Below, one piece after another: positions 7,119 to 13,389 of a DNA stretch of 19,472 nucleotides. Source of the DNA: JBBSDV01 sp038240335 (GTDB lineage: Bacteria; Chloroflexota; Dehalococcoidia; DSTF01; JACRBR01); contig JBBSDV010000036.1 of NCBI GenBank assembly GCA_038240335.1, forward strand, positions 1-19,472, written 5' to 3'. Under the pieces are notes generated by a model. The model had not been told where the DNA came from and ran no database searches. It was given only the letters and a program-made list of their open reading frames with translations. Every line of letters begins with the position of its first letter. Position 1 is the first letter of the stretch. The position numbers were made by a program, and so were the translations under genes.

Positions 7119-7847
7119 TCATCCGAAGAAGCGCTGCAGCGCATCGAAGCCCGAGCTCGCGACGTAAGCGACGGCGATGTAGTTGATGCACTTGCCGATG
7201 AACATCACCGTCATGAAGCGCCGCATCGTCATCCCCGCGACACCCGCCGCGATGCCGCCTACGTCGATAAACGGGTTAGGCACGGCAGCGACGCAAAACA
7301 CCGTCAGCGTGCCGTGCCGGCGCATCAGCGACACGAGGATTCGGCCGATCCGGCTGTTGCCGATCACCGAACGCCCGCCCACGCCCGTCGAGTAGCCCGT
7401 CAGTTCGCCCACCGCCGATCCCGCGGCGACGATGACGCCGACAAGCACCTCCTGCGGCAGCGGCACGTACGGGATTGGGTCGAGAAGCAGCCCGAGCGTG
7501 ATGCCGGCGGCGGCGCCGGGCACCGGGATGAACATCGAGGCGGAGCCGATAACGGCGAAAATGAAGACACCGATGTAGCCAAGCTTCTTGACGAGCTCCT
7601 CGCCGCCGACGGTGTACGCGATGACGAGCGCCGCCGTCATGCCGACGAGCGCTATGCCAATGCCGAACAGGGCGACGCGCTGGTTCTCCGACCGTACGAC
7701 GACCTCGGCTGCGGCCGCCGAATCGGCGCCTTCGAGCGAATCGAGGAAGCGCTCGATCCGGCGCTGCACGCGGGCGCGGCGCGACGTCGCGACGGGCGGC
7801 TCCACGGTCTCGGAAGGTGGCTGCTTCACCCTGGAACGATAAGGCAT
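7119..7847 (-). CDS. VTT-domain (DedA/SNARE-associated-type) integral membrane protein
   Basis: A 242-residue protein from the ATG at 7847. Longer in-frame starts would overlap the upstream gene and add low-complexity Ala/Ser/Arg sequence. An N-terminal ~55-residue charged cytoplasmic region precedes about five hydrophobic segments (~58-80, 90-122, 131-150, 180-205, 208-230). VTT hallmarks are the re-entrant-loop-like GSASMFIPVPGAAAGITLG (~101-119) and GSAVGELTGYSTGVGG (143-158). The later NPFIDVGGIAAGVAGM is closer to the YqaA-like branch than to classic DedA, whose second loop carries an Arg. Family members are linked to lipid or undecaprenyl-phosphate transport and membrane homeostasis. 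The substrate here is unknown. It lies 58 bases downstream of the Rieske-like gene on the same strand, so it is probably cotranscribed. No clear Shine-Dalgarno is seen. Confidence 0.85.
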   Translation of the reverse strand: MPYRSRVKQPPSETVEPPVATSRRARVQRRIERFLDSLEGADSAAAAEVVVRSENQRVALFGIGIALVGMTAALVIAYTVGGEELVKKLGYIGVFIFAVIGSASMFIPVPGAAAGITLGLLLDPIPYVPLPQEVLVGVIVAAGSAVGELTGYSTGVGGRSVIGNSRIGRILVSLMRRHGTLTVFCVAAVPNPFIDVGGIAAGVAGMTMRRFMTVMFIGKCINYIAVAYVASSGFDALQRFFG

Positions 7848-7905
7848 GCCGGGGGCGGACGCCGTCGGGAGAACGGAGCGGTTGCGTGCGGACGCTGCGT
7901 CTCGG

Positions 7906-8529
7906 CTACCCTTCCGGCGCGCCACACGACTTAAGGTCGAAGGGCTTGATGCCGATGACGCCACGGCTGCGCGTGCAAGTGCGCGCGCTCGTGTCGACGA
8001 TGAGTTCGCCCCCGCCATTGACGCTCGTGTCAAACCGATCGAGATCGCCGTAGCCGCTACCGAACGCGAGCTTGCCGTCGACCCGCCATACCGTGCGGGC
8101 GTTGTTGCAGTCCTCGACGAACGCGCCCTGCGTCCCGGGCAGCGGCTCGAGCGTGCCGATGCCGGCGGTCTCGTCGTACGTCACGCGGCAGTCGCTGCCG
8201 CCCAGCTCCTGCTGCTCGGTCGATCGATCGTAGAGCGCAACGACGCCGCCGTCGGGAAGCCGGACAATGTAGAGGTGCTGCGCCTCCGCGTAATTCACGG
8301 AACCCGGCGGATACGCCGTCAGGGGGCCGGCATCGTAGCCGTGTACCGGCTGATCGGCGTTCTCCCCCTGGTCGAAGATCGTGCCGATGGCGACGACGAT
8401 CGCGATGAGGACAGCAACGCCGACGAGCACGCGCAGCGCGCAACCGCCGCGGCCCGCCGGCAACAGCTTCGACCGCGGCGGCGCATCGTTCGCCGCCGGA
8501 GCGGCATCCGGTCGCGGAGCGTCACGCAT
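7906..8529 (-). CDS. Membrane-anchored Rieske-like domain protein lacking the cluster histidines
   Basis: A 207-residue protein. Residues 1-30 are Pro/Ala-rich and cytoplasmic, ~31-52 form a transmembrane helix, and the rest is predicted extracytoplasmic. Residues ~85-182 follow the pattern of a Rieske [2Fe-2S] domain: HLYIVRLPDGGVVALYDRST, then DCRV, then GAFVEDCNNA, then TVWRVDGKLAFGSGYGDLDR and ELIVDT. The end matches the usual DG...FGPAPRxLDRF...VDT order. In true Rieske proteins the motifs are CxH and CxxH. Here C114 and C141 remain but both His positions are V116 and A144, so the usual cluster cannot be bound. C114/C141, and C185/C202 in the tail, may form disulfides. The ATG overlaps the stop of the enoyl-CoA hydratase gene by 8 bases (ATGCGTGA), implying translational coupling. 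The structural assignment is by pattern, not by search. Confidence 0.65.
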   Translation of the reverse strand: MRDAPRPDAAPAANDAPPRSKLLPAGRGGCALRVLVGVAVLIAIVVAIGTIFDQGENADQPVHGYDAGPLTAYPPGSVNYAEAQHLYIVRLPDGGVVALYDRSTEQQELGGSDCRVTYDETAGIGTLEPLPGTQGAFVEDCNNARTVWRVDGKLAFGSGYGDLDRFDTSVNGGGELIVDTSARTCTRSRGVIGIKPFDLKSCGAPEG

Positions 8530-9268
8530 GCGGCGACTCCGTCCGCACGCGTGCCGCGATCATTGCTCCCAGCCGAAGCGCCTCGGCCAGCGGCAGATCG
8601 GCGCCGCGGACGAGCGCCTCTTTGACGCCGCGGACGGCCTCGGGCGGCAGGCCGGCGAGCGTCGTCGCGATCGCCGTCGCTTCGCCGAGCAGCTCGGCCC
8701 GCGGCACGAGGCGGGTGACCAGACCGGCGGCCAGTGCCTGCTGTGCATCGATCGGCCCGCCCGTCAGGATCATCTGGCGCGCGATGCCGGGCAGCGTCAT
8801 CCGCGGCAAAGTCTGCGTGCCCCCGGCCGACGGGATGTATCCGAGCGTCACTTCCGGCAACGCGAAACTGGCGTCATCGGCGGCGATGCGGATATCGCAG
8901 AGCAGCGCCAGCTCGCAGCCGGCCCCGAACGCGTATCCGTGAATCGCCGCGACGAGCGGCTTCATGATCGAAAGCATCAACCCCCAGAGATCGCGATCCT
9001 GGCGCGCGCGACGCGCGTCGACGTACGACGGCGCTGTGCCGAATTCGGCGATATCGGCGCCGGCCGAGAAGCTGCGCTCGCCCGCGCCGCGGAAGACCGC
9101 CACGCGGACGTCGGGATCGTCCCGCACCGCCTCCAGCGCCGACCACAGGGCGTCGCGCATCGACAGGTTGATCGCGTTCAGGACATCGGGCCGGTTCAGC
9201 GTCAGCCAGACGACGCCATCGTCGCTCTTCTCATATAGCAGAGGCTCGCCGGAGGTGCGTTGAGGCAT
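8522..9268 (-). CDS. Enoyl-CoA hydratase/isomerase family protein
   Basis: A 248-residue crotonase-fold enzyme, typical length. It is likely to hydrate trans-2-enoyl-CoA to 3-hydroxyacyl-CoA in fatty-acid or amino-acid breakdown. The oxyanion-hole segments are SAGADIAEF (68-76) and GYAFGAGCELALLCD (111-125). E119 (GCELA) and E139 (ALPEVTLG) align with the two catalytic glutamates of enoyl-CoA hydratase (E144 and E164 in the rat mitochondrial enzyme), so hydratase activity is plausible. The PSAGGTQTLPR stretch is conserved. Acyl chain specificity cannot be read. No other beta-oxidation genes are adjacent. It heads a minus-strand cluster with the Rieske-like and VTT genes. The start ATG (9268-9266) lacks a Shine-Dalgarno and has TAGCCT six bases upstream. 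Confidence 0.93.
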   Translation of the reverse strand: MPQRTSGEPLLYEKSDDGVVWLTLNRPDVLNAINLSMRDALWSALEAVRDDPDVRVAVFRGAGERSFSAGADIAEFGTAPSYVDARRARQDRDLWGLMLSIMKPLVAAIHGYAFGAGCELALLCDIRIAADDASFALPEVTLGYIPSAGGTQTLPRMTLPGIARQMILTGGPIDAQQALAAGLVTRLVPRAELLGEATAIATTLAGLPPEAVRGVKEALVRGADLPLAEALRLGAMIAARVRTESPHA

Positions 9269-9274
9269 GCGCTA

Positions 9275-9280
9275 AGGCTA
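9275..9280 (-). promoter_or_regulatory. Possible leaderless -10 element of the enoyl-CoA hydratase gene
   Basis: On the minus strand TAGCCT (9280-9275) is separated from the ATG by exactly six bases, the same geometry as TAGGCT before the PAC2 gene. There is no Shine-Dalgarno. A -35 is not evident. Confidence 0.35.
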
Positions 9281-9287
9281 GCGGGAA

Positions 9288-9336
9288 TAGTTCGTCGTTT
9301 GTAGTTGGTGGTTTGTAGGTTTTTGGTCTTTGGGGC
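9288..9336 (+). repeat. Heptamer repeat array (clearest copy)
   Basis: Seven consecutive seven-base units: TAGTTCG, TCGTTTG, TAGTTGG, TGGTTTG, TAGGTTT, TTGGTCT, TTGGGGC. It lies in the spacer between the divergent hydratase and amidase genes. It resembles the short tandemly repeated repetitive (STRR) heptamers known from cyanobacterial genomes, but the units here are degenerate. Confidence 0.65.
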
Positions 9337-9485
9337 GCTCACAGTGATGATGAGAGTGAACGCAGCGATCCGTACCGCCAGCGTCTTCGGGCGTGTCCGC
9401 GTGCTGCGATTGCAAACGTGAACGCGCCGGCAAACGCACCTCGAGACGCGAACGCAGATTCGAGCTATACAAGGTACGATTGTCG

Positions 9486-10391
9486 ATGCTTCGCCGCATC
9501 GCCGATCGGATCGCCGCTCCCTCGTTGGCATTAATCTTCTGCGTCCTCGGTCTGGGCGCTTGCACGAGTAGTGCTCCGTCGCCAACGCAGCGTGTGTCGC
9601 CCACACTGCGGGCCGCTCTCGATCGAATGAGCCCGATACCGAGCGCGCCGCCGATGACGGAAGAGGCGACATCGACCTCGAGTCCGGGCGCAGAGACGCA
9701 AGCGGTCCCCACCGGGGCGCCGGTCGTGGCGATCTCGGCCGGGCATGGCGGGCCGCGCAACATCGGCGCGGTGCATCACGACCGGGCCGGCAACGTCGAC
9801 CTCGTCGAGAAGGATCTGAATCTCGATATTGCCCGGCGGCTCGACGTCCTGCTGCGCGGCGACGGGTACGGCACCGTGTTGATCCGCGATTGCGATTGCA
9901 GCGTCGCGGCCGATGGCGGCGCGCAGACGAAGGACCAGACCCGTGCGGAGTCGCAGGCGCGCGCCGATATCGCAAACGACCGCCACGCCGACATCCTCGT
10001 CGTCATCCATCACGACGGATCGGAGGACCCGCTGATCTCCGGCACGTCGGTGTACTACGACGCGGATCGCAGTTTCGGCGCCGAGAGCCGGCGGCTCGCC
10101 CAGTCGATCCATGACGCGCTAATCGCGTCGATCTCCGGCTTCCAGTATGCGGATGCGGATCGCGGCGTGCTCAGCGACGCGGCAATCGGCGCGCACTATG
10201 GCGAGCCGCACACGTTTCTCTTCGGCGAGTCCGCGGGCTTCCGCGCGACGCAGATGCCGGCGGCGCTCGGCGAGGCGCTCTTCGTCACGAACGACGCGGA
10301 GGCCGGCCTGCTGCAGCTCGACGCGATGAAACAGCGCATCGCAATCGGCTACCGCGACGGCATCGAGGCATATCTGCGCCAATCCCGTTAG
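9486..10391 (+). CDS. N-acetylmuramoyl-L-alanine amidase (Amidase_3), lipoprotein
   Basis: A 301-residue protein from the ATG at 9486, chosen because it opens a lipoprotein signal: MLRRIADRIAAPSLALIF, then lipobox LGAC with C26. An upstream in-frame ATG (9393) would bury that signal. A Ser/Thr/Pro-rich linker (~27-75) is followed by the Zn-dependent Amidase_3 domain. Zinc ligands are H87 (SAGHGG), E108 (VEKDLNLDIA) and H175 (ILVVIHHDGS). The catalytic glutamate is probably E248 (FLFGESAGF). It cleaves the amide bond between N-acetylmuramic acid and L-Ala of peptidoglycan, acting on the outer face of the cytoplasmic membrane in cell separation, remodelling or spore/wall turnover. TACGAT lies five bases before the ATG and no strong Shine-Dalgarno is visible. 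The gene is isolated and convergent with the DUF2325-like gene. Confidence 0.9.
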   Translation: MLRRIADRIAAPSLALIFCVLGLGACTSSAPSPTQRVSPTLRAALDRMSPIPSAPPMTEEATSTSSPGAETQAVPTGAPVVAISAGHGGPRNIGAVHHDRAGNVDLVEKDLNLDIARRLDVLLRGDGYGTVLIRDCDCSVAADGGAQTKDQTRAESQARADIANDRHADILVVIHHDGSEDPLISGTSVYYDADRSFGAESRRLAQSIHDALIASISGFQYADADRGVLSDAAIGAHYGEPHTFLFGESAGFRATQMPAALGEALFVTNDAEAGLLQLDAMKQRIAIGYRDGIEAYLRQSR

Positions 10392-10492
10392 CGTCCGCGA
10401 CGTCGCGCCGGATGCTTCATCGCCGCGTCAGCACGCTGCTCAACTTCTACGGCCGTACGAACGCGGATCGAGGTACGCGCCGTCCGTCGGGT

Positions 10493-11227
10493 CTACGTGA
10501 AGCTGCGGGTGACTTCGTCATAGAGCGCGCCCGAGCTGCGACGGGAGACGGGCACAATGCGGAGGTGCGGCAGCGGCTCCTCCGTATAGAGGTCGGACAC
10601 CGCGTGCCGCAGCGGGGTCGGCCCCCAAATGACGATGAGCTGCGCCCAACGCCGGTGGGCGAGCGCGTCCTTGGCCGAGTGCGAGGCCTTCGTGCCGTCG
10701 ACGTACTTCATCTCCAGTCCGGTGCCCTGCAGCTGCGCCTTCATCTCTTGCCACTGCGGCGGCGTGCCGCCGACGACGACGATGCGGCTGACGCCCCGGT
10801 GCCGCAGCGCGCGCACGAACGCGATTGCCGAGCGGCGGTTGTTCGAGCCGTTGCAGATCTCGCAGTGCTCCTGTGTCACCAGCACCGCTTCCCGTGCCGC
10901 GCCCGCGCCGCGGCGGTCGATCGACAGGCAGCTCTCGCCGCATACCCGCAGCAGTCGCGAGCGGAGGAGGTCGCTCGCGGCATCGAGCTTGGTGGCGACG
11001 AACGCCTGTTTGCCCGGATGCGTCAGCCCGCCGGCCTCGAGCTCGGCGCGTGCGCGACGCTGTGCGGCCGGCGTATCGAAGCCGCTCTCGCGAAGGAACT
11101 GCTCGATGTTGACGGCGTCGTCCACGCGGCCTCCGGAGCGATATGCGTGCGCCTCTCGCCGGCGCCGCTCCGACTGCCGGCAGCCACTTTCGCGCCGCTC
11201 GATGTAGGGACTGTACACCGTGACCAT
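10493..11227 (-). CDS. DUF2325-like protein with paired cysteine motifs
   Basis: A 244-residue protein with a strong Shine-Dalgarno (AGGAGGT, six bases upstream of the ATG at 11227). Residues ~147-237 (SRIVVVGGTPPQWQEMKAQL, then VDGT, WAQLIVIWGPTPLRHAVS, and VPVSRRSSGAL) fit the DUF2325 pattern: a Rossmann-like strand with VGG, a D-G turn, then a DxVI-type strand followed by a conserved H-x-V-S. Before it lie two Cys pairs, C96-x3-C100 and C122-x2-C125 in HCEICNGSNNRRSAIAF, which look like a metal-binding knuckle. Residues ~40-80 form a helical segment around FDTPAAQRRARAELEAGGLTH. No catalytic function is known for DUF2325. A nucleotide- or metal-dependent regulatory role is only a guess. 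The N-terminal 35 residues are Arg-rich. The gene is monocistronic. Confidence 0.7.
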   Translation of the reverse strand: MVTVYSPYIERRESGCRQSERRRREAHAYRSGGRVDDAVNIEQFLRESGFDTPAAQRRARAELEAGGLTHPGKQAFVATKLDAASDLLRSRLLRVCGESCLSIDRRGAGAAREAVLVTQEHCEICNGSNNRRSAIAFVRALRHRGVSRIVVVGGTPPQWQEMKAQLQGTGLEMKYVDGTKASHSAKDALAHRRWAQLIVIWGPTPLRHAVSDLYTEEPLPHLRIVPVSRRSSGALYDEVTRSFT

Positions 11228-11278
11228 GCCGCACCTCCTGCAATCCGCTCGCCGGTAGGCCCATCATCGCGGTGGCGC

Positions 11279-11295
11279 GCGACAAGTCTTGTCGC
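11279..11295. promoter_or_regulatory. Inverted repeat, possible operator of the DUF2325-like gene
   Basis: GCGACAAGTCTTGTCGC has perfect 7-bp arms around GTC. It lies 51 bases upstream of the ATG of the DUF2325-like gene (minus strand), where an operator or promoter would be expected. No clear -10 or -35 can be fitted to it. Confidence 0.35.
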
Positions 11296-11518
11296 CGTCA
11301 GGCGGAGATTCCGGCGCGCCCACGTCGCGCGACTCCGGCGCGCATCTAAGGAGAGGGGACGGAATGGAGAATGTCGCGCGTGTTGAGGTTTCGCCGCGGC
11401 ACGGACCCGGCTCGACCATCTGTCGTTCCAGCCGCCGTCCGTACGGGACTGCACGGGTGCAACCGCCAGGAGTCAGTCCATCGAAAACGAACCGACGACC
11501 AGCGCGCCGAGCGAGTCG

Positions 11519-11546
11519 AGACCGACTACCAACGACCACGAGACCA
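11519..11546 (-). repeat. Heptamer repeat tract after the SDR stop codon
   Basis: On the minus strand, directly after the TAG stop (11550-11548): TGGTCTC, GTGGTCG, TTGGTAG, TCGGTCT. Fainter seven-base periodicity may continue to about 11470 (CGTCGGT, TCGTTTT, CGATGGA). Confidence 0.45.
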
Positions 11547-11547
11547 C

Positions 11548-12333
11548 CTAATGCATTTCCTGGCCGCCGGAGATGTTGATCGCCTGGCCCGTCATGTATG
11601 CCGCATCGTCGCTCGCCAGGAAGGTGATGACGTTGGCCACGTCCTCCGGATAGCCGATGCGGCCGAGCGGAATCGACGGCAGGACGTTGCCGATGAAGCG
11701 CGAGAAGAGATCGTCGCTCGGCACCGCGGCGCCGCCGGCGCCCCGCAGCAGCGGCGTGTCGATCGTGCCGGGGCAGACGCAGTTGACGTTGATCTTGTTC
11801 GCGCCGACTTCCTTCGCGAACGCCTGCGTGAACAGCACGACGCCCGCTTTCGACGCACAATACGGCGTCAAAAAGGCGTAGCCCGTCTTGCCCGCCTGCG
11901 ACGCGACGCTGATGATCCGGCCGCCACCGCCCTGCTTGATGAACTGCAGCGCCGCGAGCTTCGAGCAGAGGAACACCGACTTCAGGTTGACGGCGAGCGT
12001 GCGATCCCACGCCTCCTCGGGCATCTCGATGATCCGCACTGGCGGGTTGCCAATGCCGGCATTGTTGACGAGAATATCAAGCCGGCCGAAGCGCTCGATC
12101 GTTGCGTCGAAGAAGCGCTGCACGTCGGCGCTCGCGCTGACGTCGCCCTGCAGCGTGATGTACTCGACACCGGCGTCGAGCGCATCGAGCGCCGCCGCCG
12201 TCTCATCGAGATGCGCTTGCTGGATGTCGACGAGGGCAAGCTTTGCGCCCTCGCTCGCGTACCGCAATGCGACGCCGCGCCCGATGCCGCGGCCGCCCCC
12301 GGTGATAATTGCGACCCGATCCTTGAGCAGCAC
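11548..12333 (-). CDS. Short-chain dehydrogenase/reductase (SDR) family oxidoreductase
   Basis: A 261-residue classical SDR. The cofactor motif TGGGRGIG is at 11-18. D36 (LALVDI) favours NAD(H) over NADP(H). NNAG is at 90-93 and N116 lies in the helix. The catalytic S145 and Y158-x3-K162 (YCASK) are intact. CPGTIDTPL and the C-terminal NISGGQEM are typical of FabG-like or short-chain alcohol dehydrogenases. The substrate is unknown. The start is GTG (12333-12331), preceded by GAGGAA six bases upstream, and MLLKDRVAIITGGG leads directly into the fold. It is divergent from the WYL regulator gene, a common arrangement for a regulator and its target, so control by that regulator is a reasonable inference. 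Confidence 0.93.
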   Translation of the reverse strand: MLLKDRVAIITGGGRGIGRGVALRYASEGAKLALVDIQQAHLDETAAALDALDAGVEYITLQGDVSASADVQRFFDATIERFGRLDILVNNAGIGNPPVRIIEMPEEAWDRTLAVNLKSVFLCSKLAALQFIKQGGGGRIISVASQAGKTGYAFLTPYCASKAGVVLFTQAFAKEVGANKINVNCVCPGTIDTPLLRGAGGAAVPSDDLFSRFIGNVLPSIPLGRIGYPEDVANVITFLASDDAAYMTGQAINISGGQEMH

Positions 12334-12667
12334 GCCGTTCCTCGCTTTCGTCGTGATTTGGTTGCAGCCGCAGTGTCCGCGTCCGTTGCCGCTCGATCAA
12401 GCGCAGCACGACGACCCGTGCACTCGGGCGGCTGTCGATGTACACGGCGAGCGTCTCATGAACCAACATCCAATGCCGATATCGACGCGTCGCGGATCGT
12501 CGGCCAGAGGAACCGCGCGTCCCACCACAGCCTCGGCACCACGAAGGTTCTGATGAGTCATGCCCTTCGCCGCTCATCAACCACACATCCGACTTCCAGC
12601 CTCCAGCCTCCAGCTTGATCCCGCTGCCGTCTTTGCCAAGCAGCGCCCCGTCCGCCATGGTTACGCC
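12334..12667. other. Divergent intergenic region between SDR and WYL regulator genes
   Basis: No gene is supported; open frames crossing it lack protein-family character. It must contain both promoters, but I cannot fit a convincing -10/-35 pair. Structures seen: a perfect 10-bp palindrome CGACGCGTCG (12483-12492), roughly mid-spacer and a possible operator, and a heptamer array at 12577-12618. Confidence 0.4.
12577..12618 (-). repeat. Heptamer repeat array with CCTCCAG-type units
   Basis: On the plus strand in steps of seven: TCAACCA, CACATCC, GACTTCC, AGCCTCC, AGCCTCC, AGCTTGA. The minus strand reads as G/T-rich units (GGAGGCT twice, then GGAAGTC, GGATGTG, TGGTTGA), joining the GGAGGCT and TGGTTGA variants in one array. 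It lies about 50 bases before the WYL gene. Confidence 0.55.
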
Positions 12668-13351
12668 ATGCGACGCGCCGACCGCTTGTTTCAGATCATT
12701 CAGTTGTTGCGGCGGCGCAACGTCGCCACCGCCGCATGGCTCGCCGACGAGCTCGAGGTCTCGGAACGGACGATCTATCGCGATATCCGCGATCTCGTCT
12801 TCTCCGGCGTGCCAATCGAGGGCGAGGCTGGTGTGGGATATGTGCTGCGTCGGGGCTTCGACCTGCCGCCGCTGATGTTCACGGAGCCCGAGATCGAGGC
12901 GATGGTGCTGGGCGCGCGCGTCGTCACGAGCTGGGGCGATGCTGGTCTTGCGCGCGCCGCCACGAATGCGCTCGCCCGCGTCGAGTCGGTGCTGCCGGAT
13001 CGGCTGAAGTCGCGGCTCGCATCGACGCCGCTCTTCGCGCCCGGGTTTCACATCGGACCGACGGTCGCCGCGCCGCTGACGGCGCTGCGCAGCGCCCTCG
13101 AGGCACGGCGGAAGGTGCGGATGGCCTACACCAGCAATGCGGACGAGCGGACCGACCGTGTCGTCCGCCCGCTCGGGTTGTTCTTCTGGGGTACGACGTG
13201 GTCGCTCACCGCCTGGTGCGAACTACGAACCGACTTCCGCAGCTTTCGCCTCGATCGCATCACCGATCTGCAAACGCTGCCCGATCGCTTCGCCGACGAA
13301 CCGGGCCGCACGATCGACGACTATCTCGCCCACCGCCGCCAGGAAGAATAA
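12668..13351 (+). CDS. YafY-type transcriptional regulator (HTH_11 + WYL)
   Basis: A 227-residue protein from the ATG at 12668. MRRADRLFQIIQLLRRRNVA is the classic family opening, and the upstream extension to 12560 runs through the repeat array, so it is rejected. The winged HTH (~5-60) has the recognition helix VSERTIYRDIRDL (31-43). The WYL domain (~140-210) contains RMAYTS, RPLGLFFWGTTWSLTAWCEL and RSFRLDRI. The WYL tripeptide itself is replaced by WSL, which is common in variants. Family members bind DNA and sense ligands such as nucleotides through the WYL fold. Some repress defence or repair genes, but many control a neighbouring metabolic gene. The divergent SDR gene is the likely target. 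Stop codon to stop codon, it is only 38 bases from the convergent CAP gene. Confidence 0.9.
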   Translation: MRRADRLFQIIQLLRRRNVATAAWLADELEVSERTIYRDIRDLVFSGVPIEGEAGVGYVLRRGFDLPPLMFTEPEIEAMVLGARVVTSWGDAGLARAATNALARVESVLPDRLKSRLASTPLFAPGFHIGPTVAAPLTALRSALEARRKVRMAYTSNADERTDRVVRPLGLFFWGTTWSLTAWCELRTDFRSFRLDRITDLQTLPDRFADEPGRTIDDYLAHRRQEE

Positions 13352-13389
13352 TCGTGCTCGCGTTGTCGCCGGAGGCCGGTCACCCCCAA

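Larger units (their letters stand above)
11228..11547. other. Intergenic spacer between the DUF2325-like and SDR genes
   Basis: No gene is supported. It contains a 7-bp inverted repeat GCGACAA (11279-11285) / TTGTCGC (11289-11295) about 50 bases upstream of the DUF2325-like start, a ten-base direct repeat CCGGCGCGC in two copies (around 11312 and 11336), and degenerate heptamers near the SDR stop. Confidence 0.45.

Noticed and set aside
6828..7934. 368-residue plus-strand open frame across the GYD gene end and the VTT gene
   Set aside because: It overlaps two recognisable genes and a terminator, and its product is low-complexity Arg/Ala/Asp sequence.
9393..9485. Upstream in-frame extension of the amidase (start at 9393)
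   Set aside because: It would put 31 Arg/Cys-rich residues before a clear lipoprotein signal peptide.
10396..10407. Perfect palindrome CGCGACGTCGCG just after the amidase stop
   Set aside because: It has a four-base stem at most with no T-run, and such CpG palindromes are frequent in GC-rich DNA; not called a terminator.
12203..13051. 282-residue minus-strand frame across the SDR start and WYL gene
   Set aside because: It spans the divergent promoters and is antisense to the clear HTH-WYL protein; no domain resemblance.
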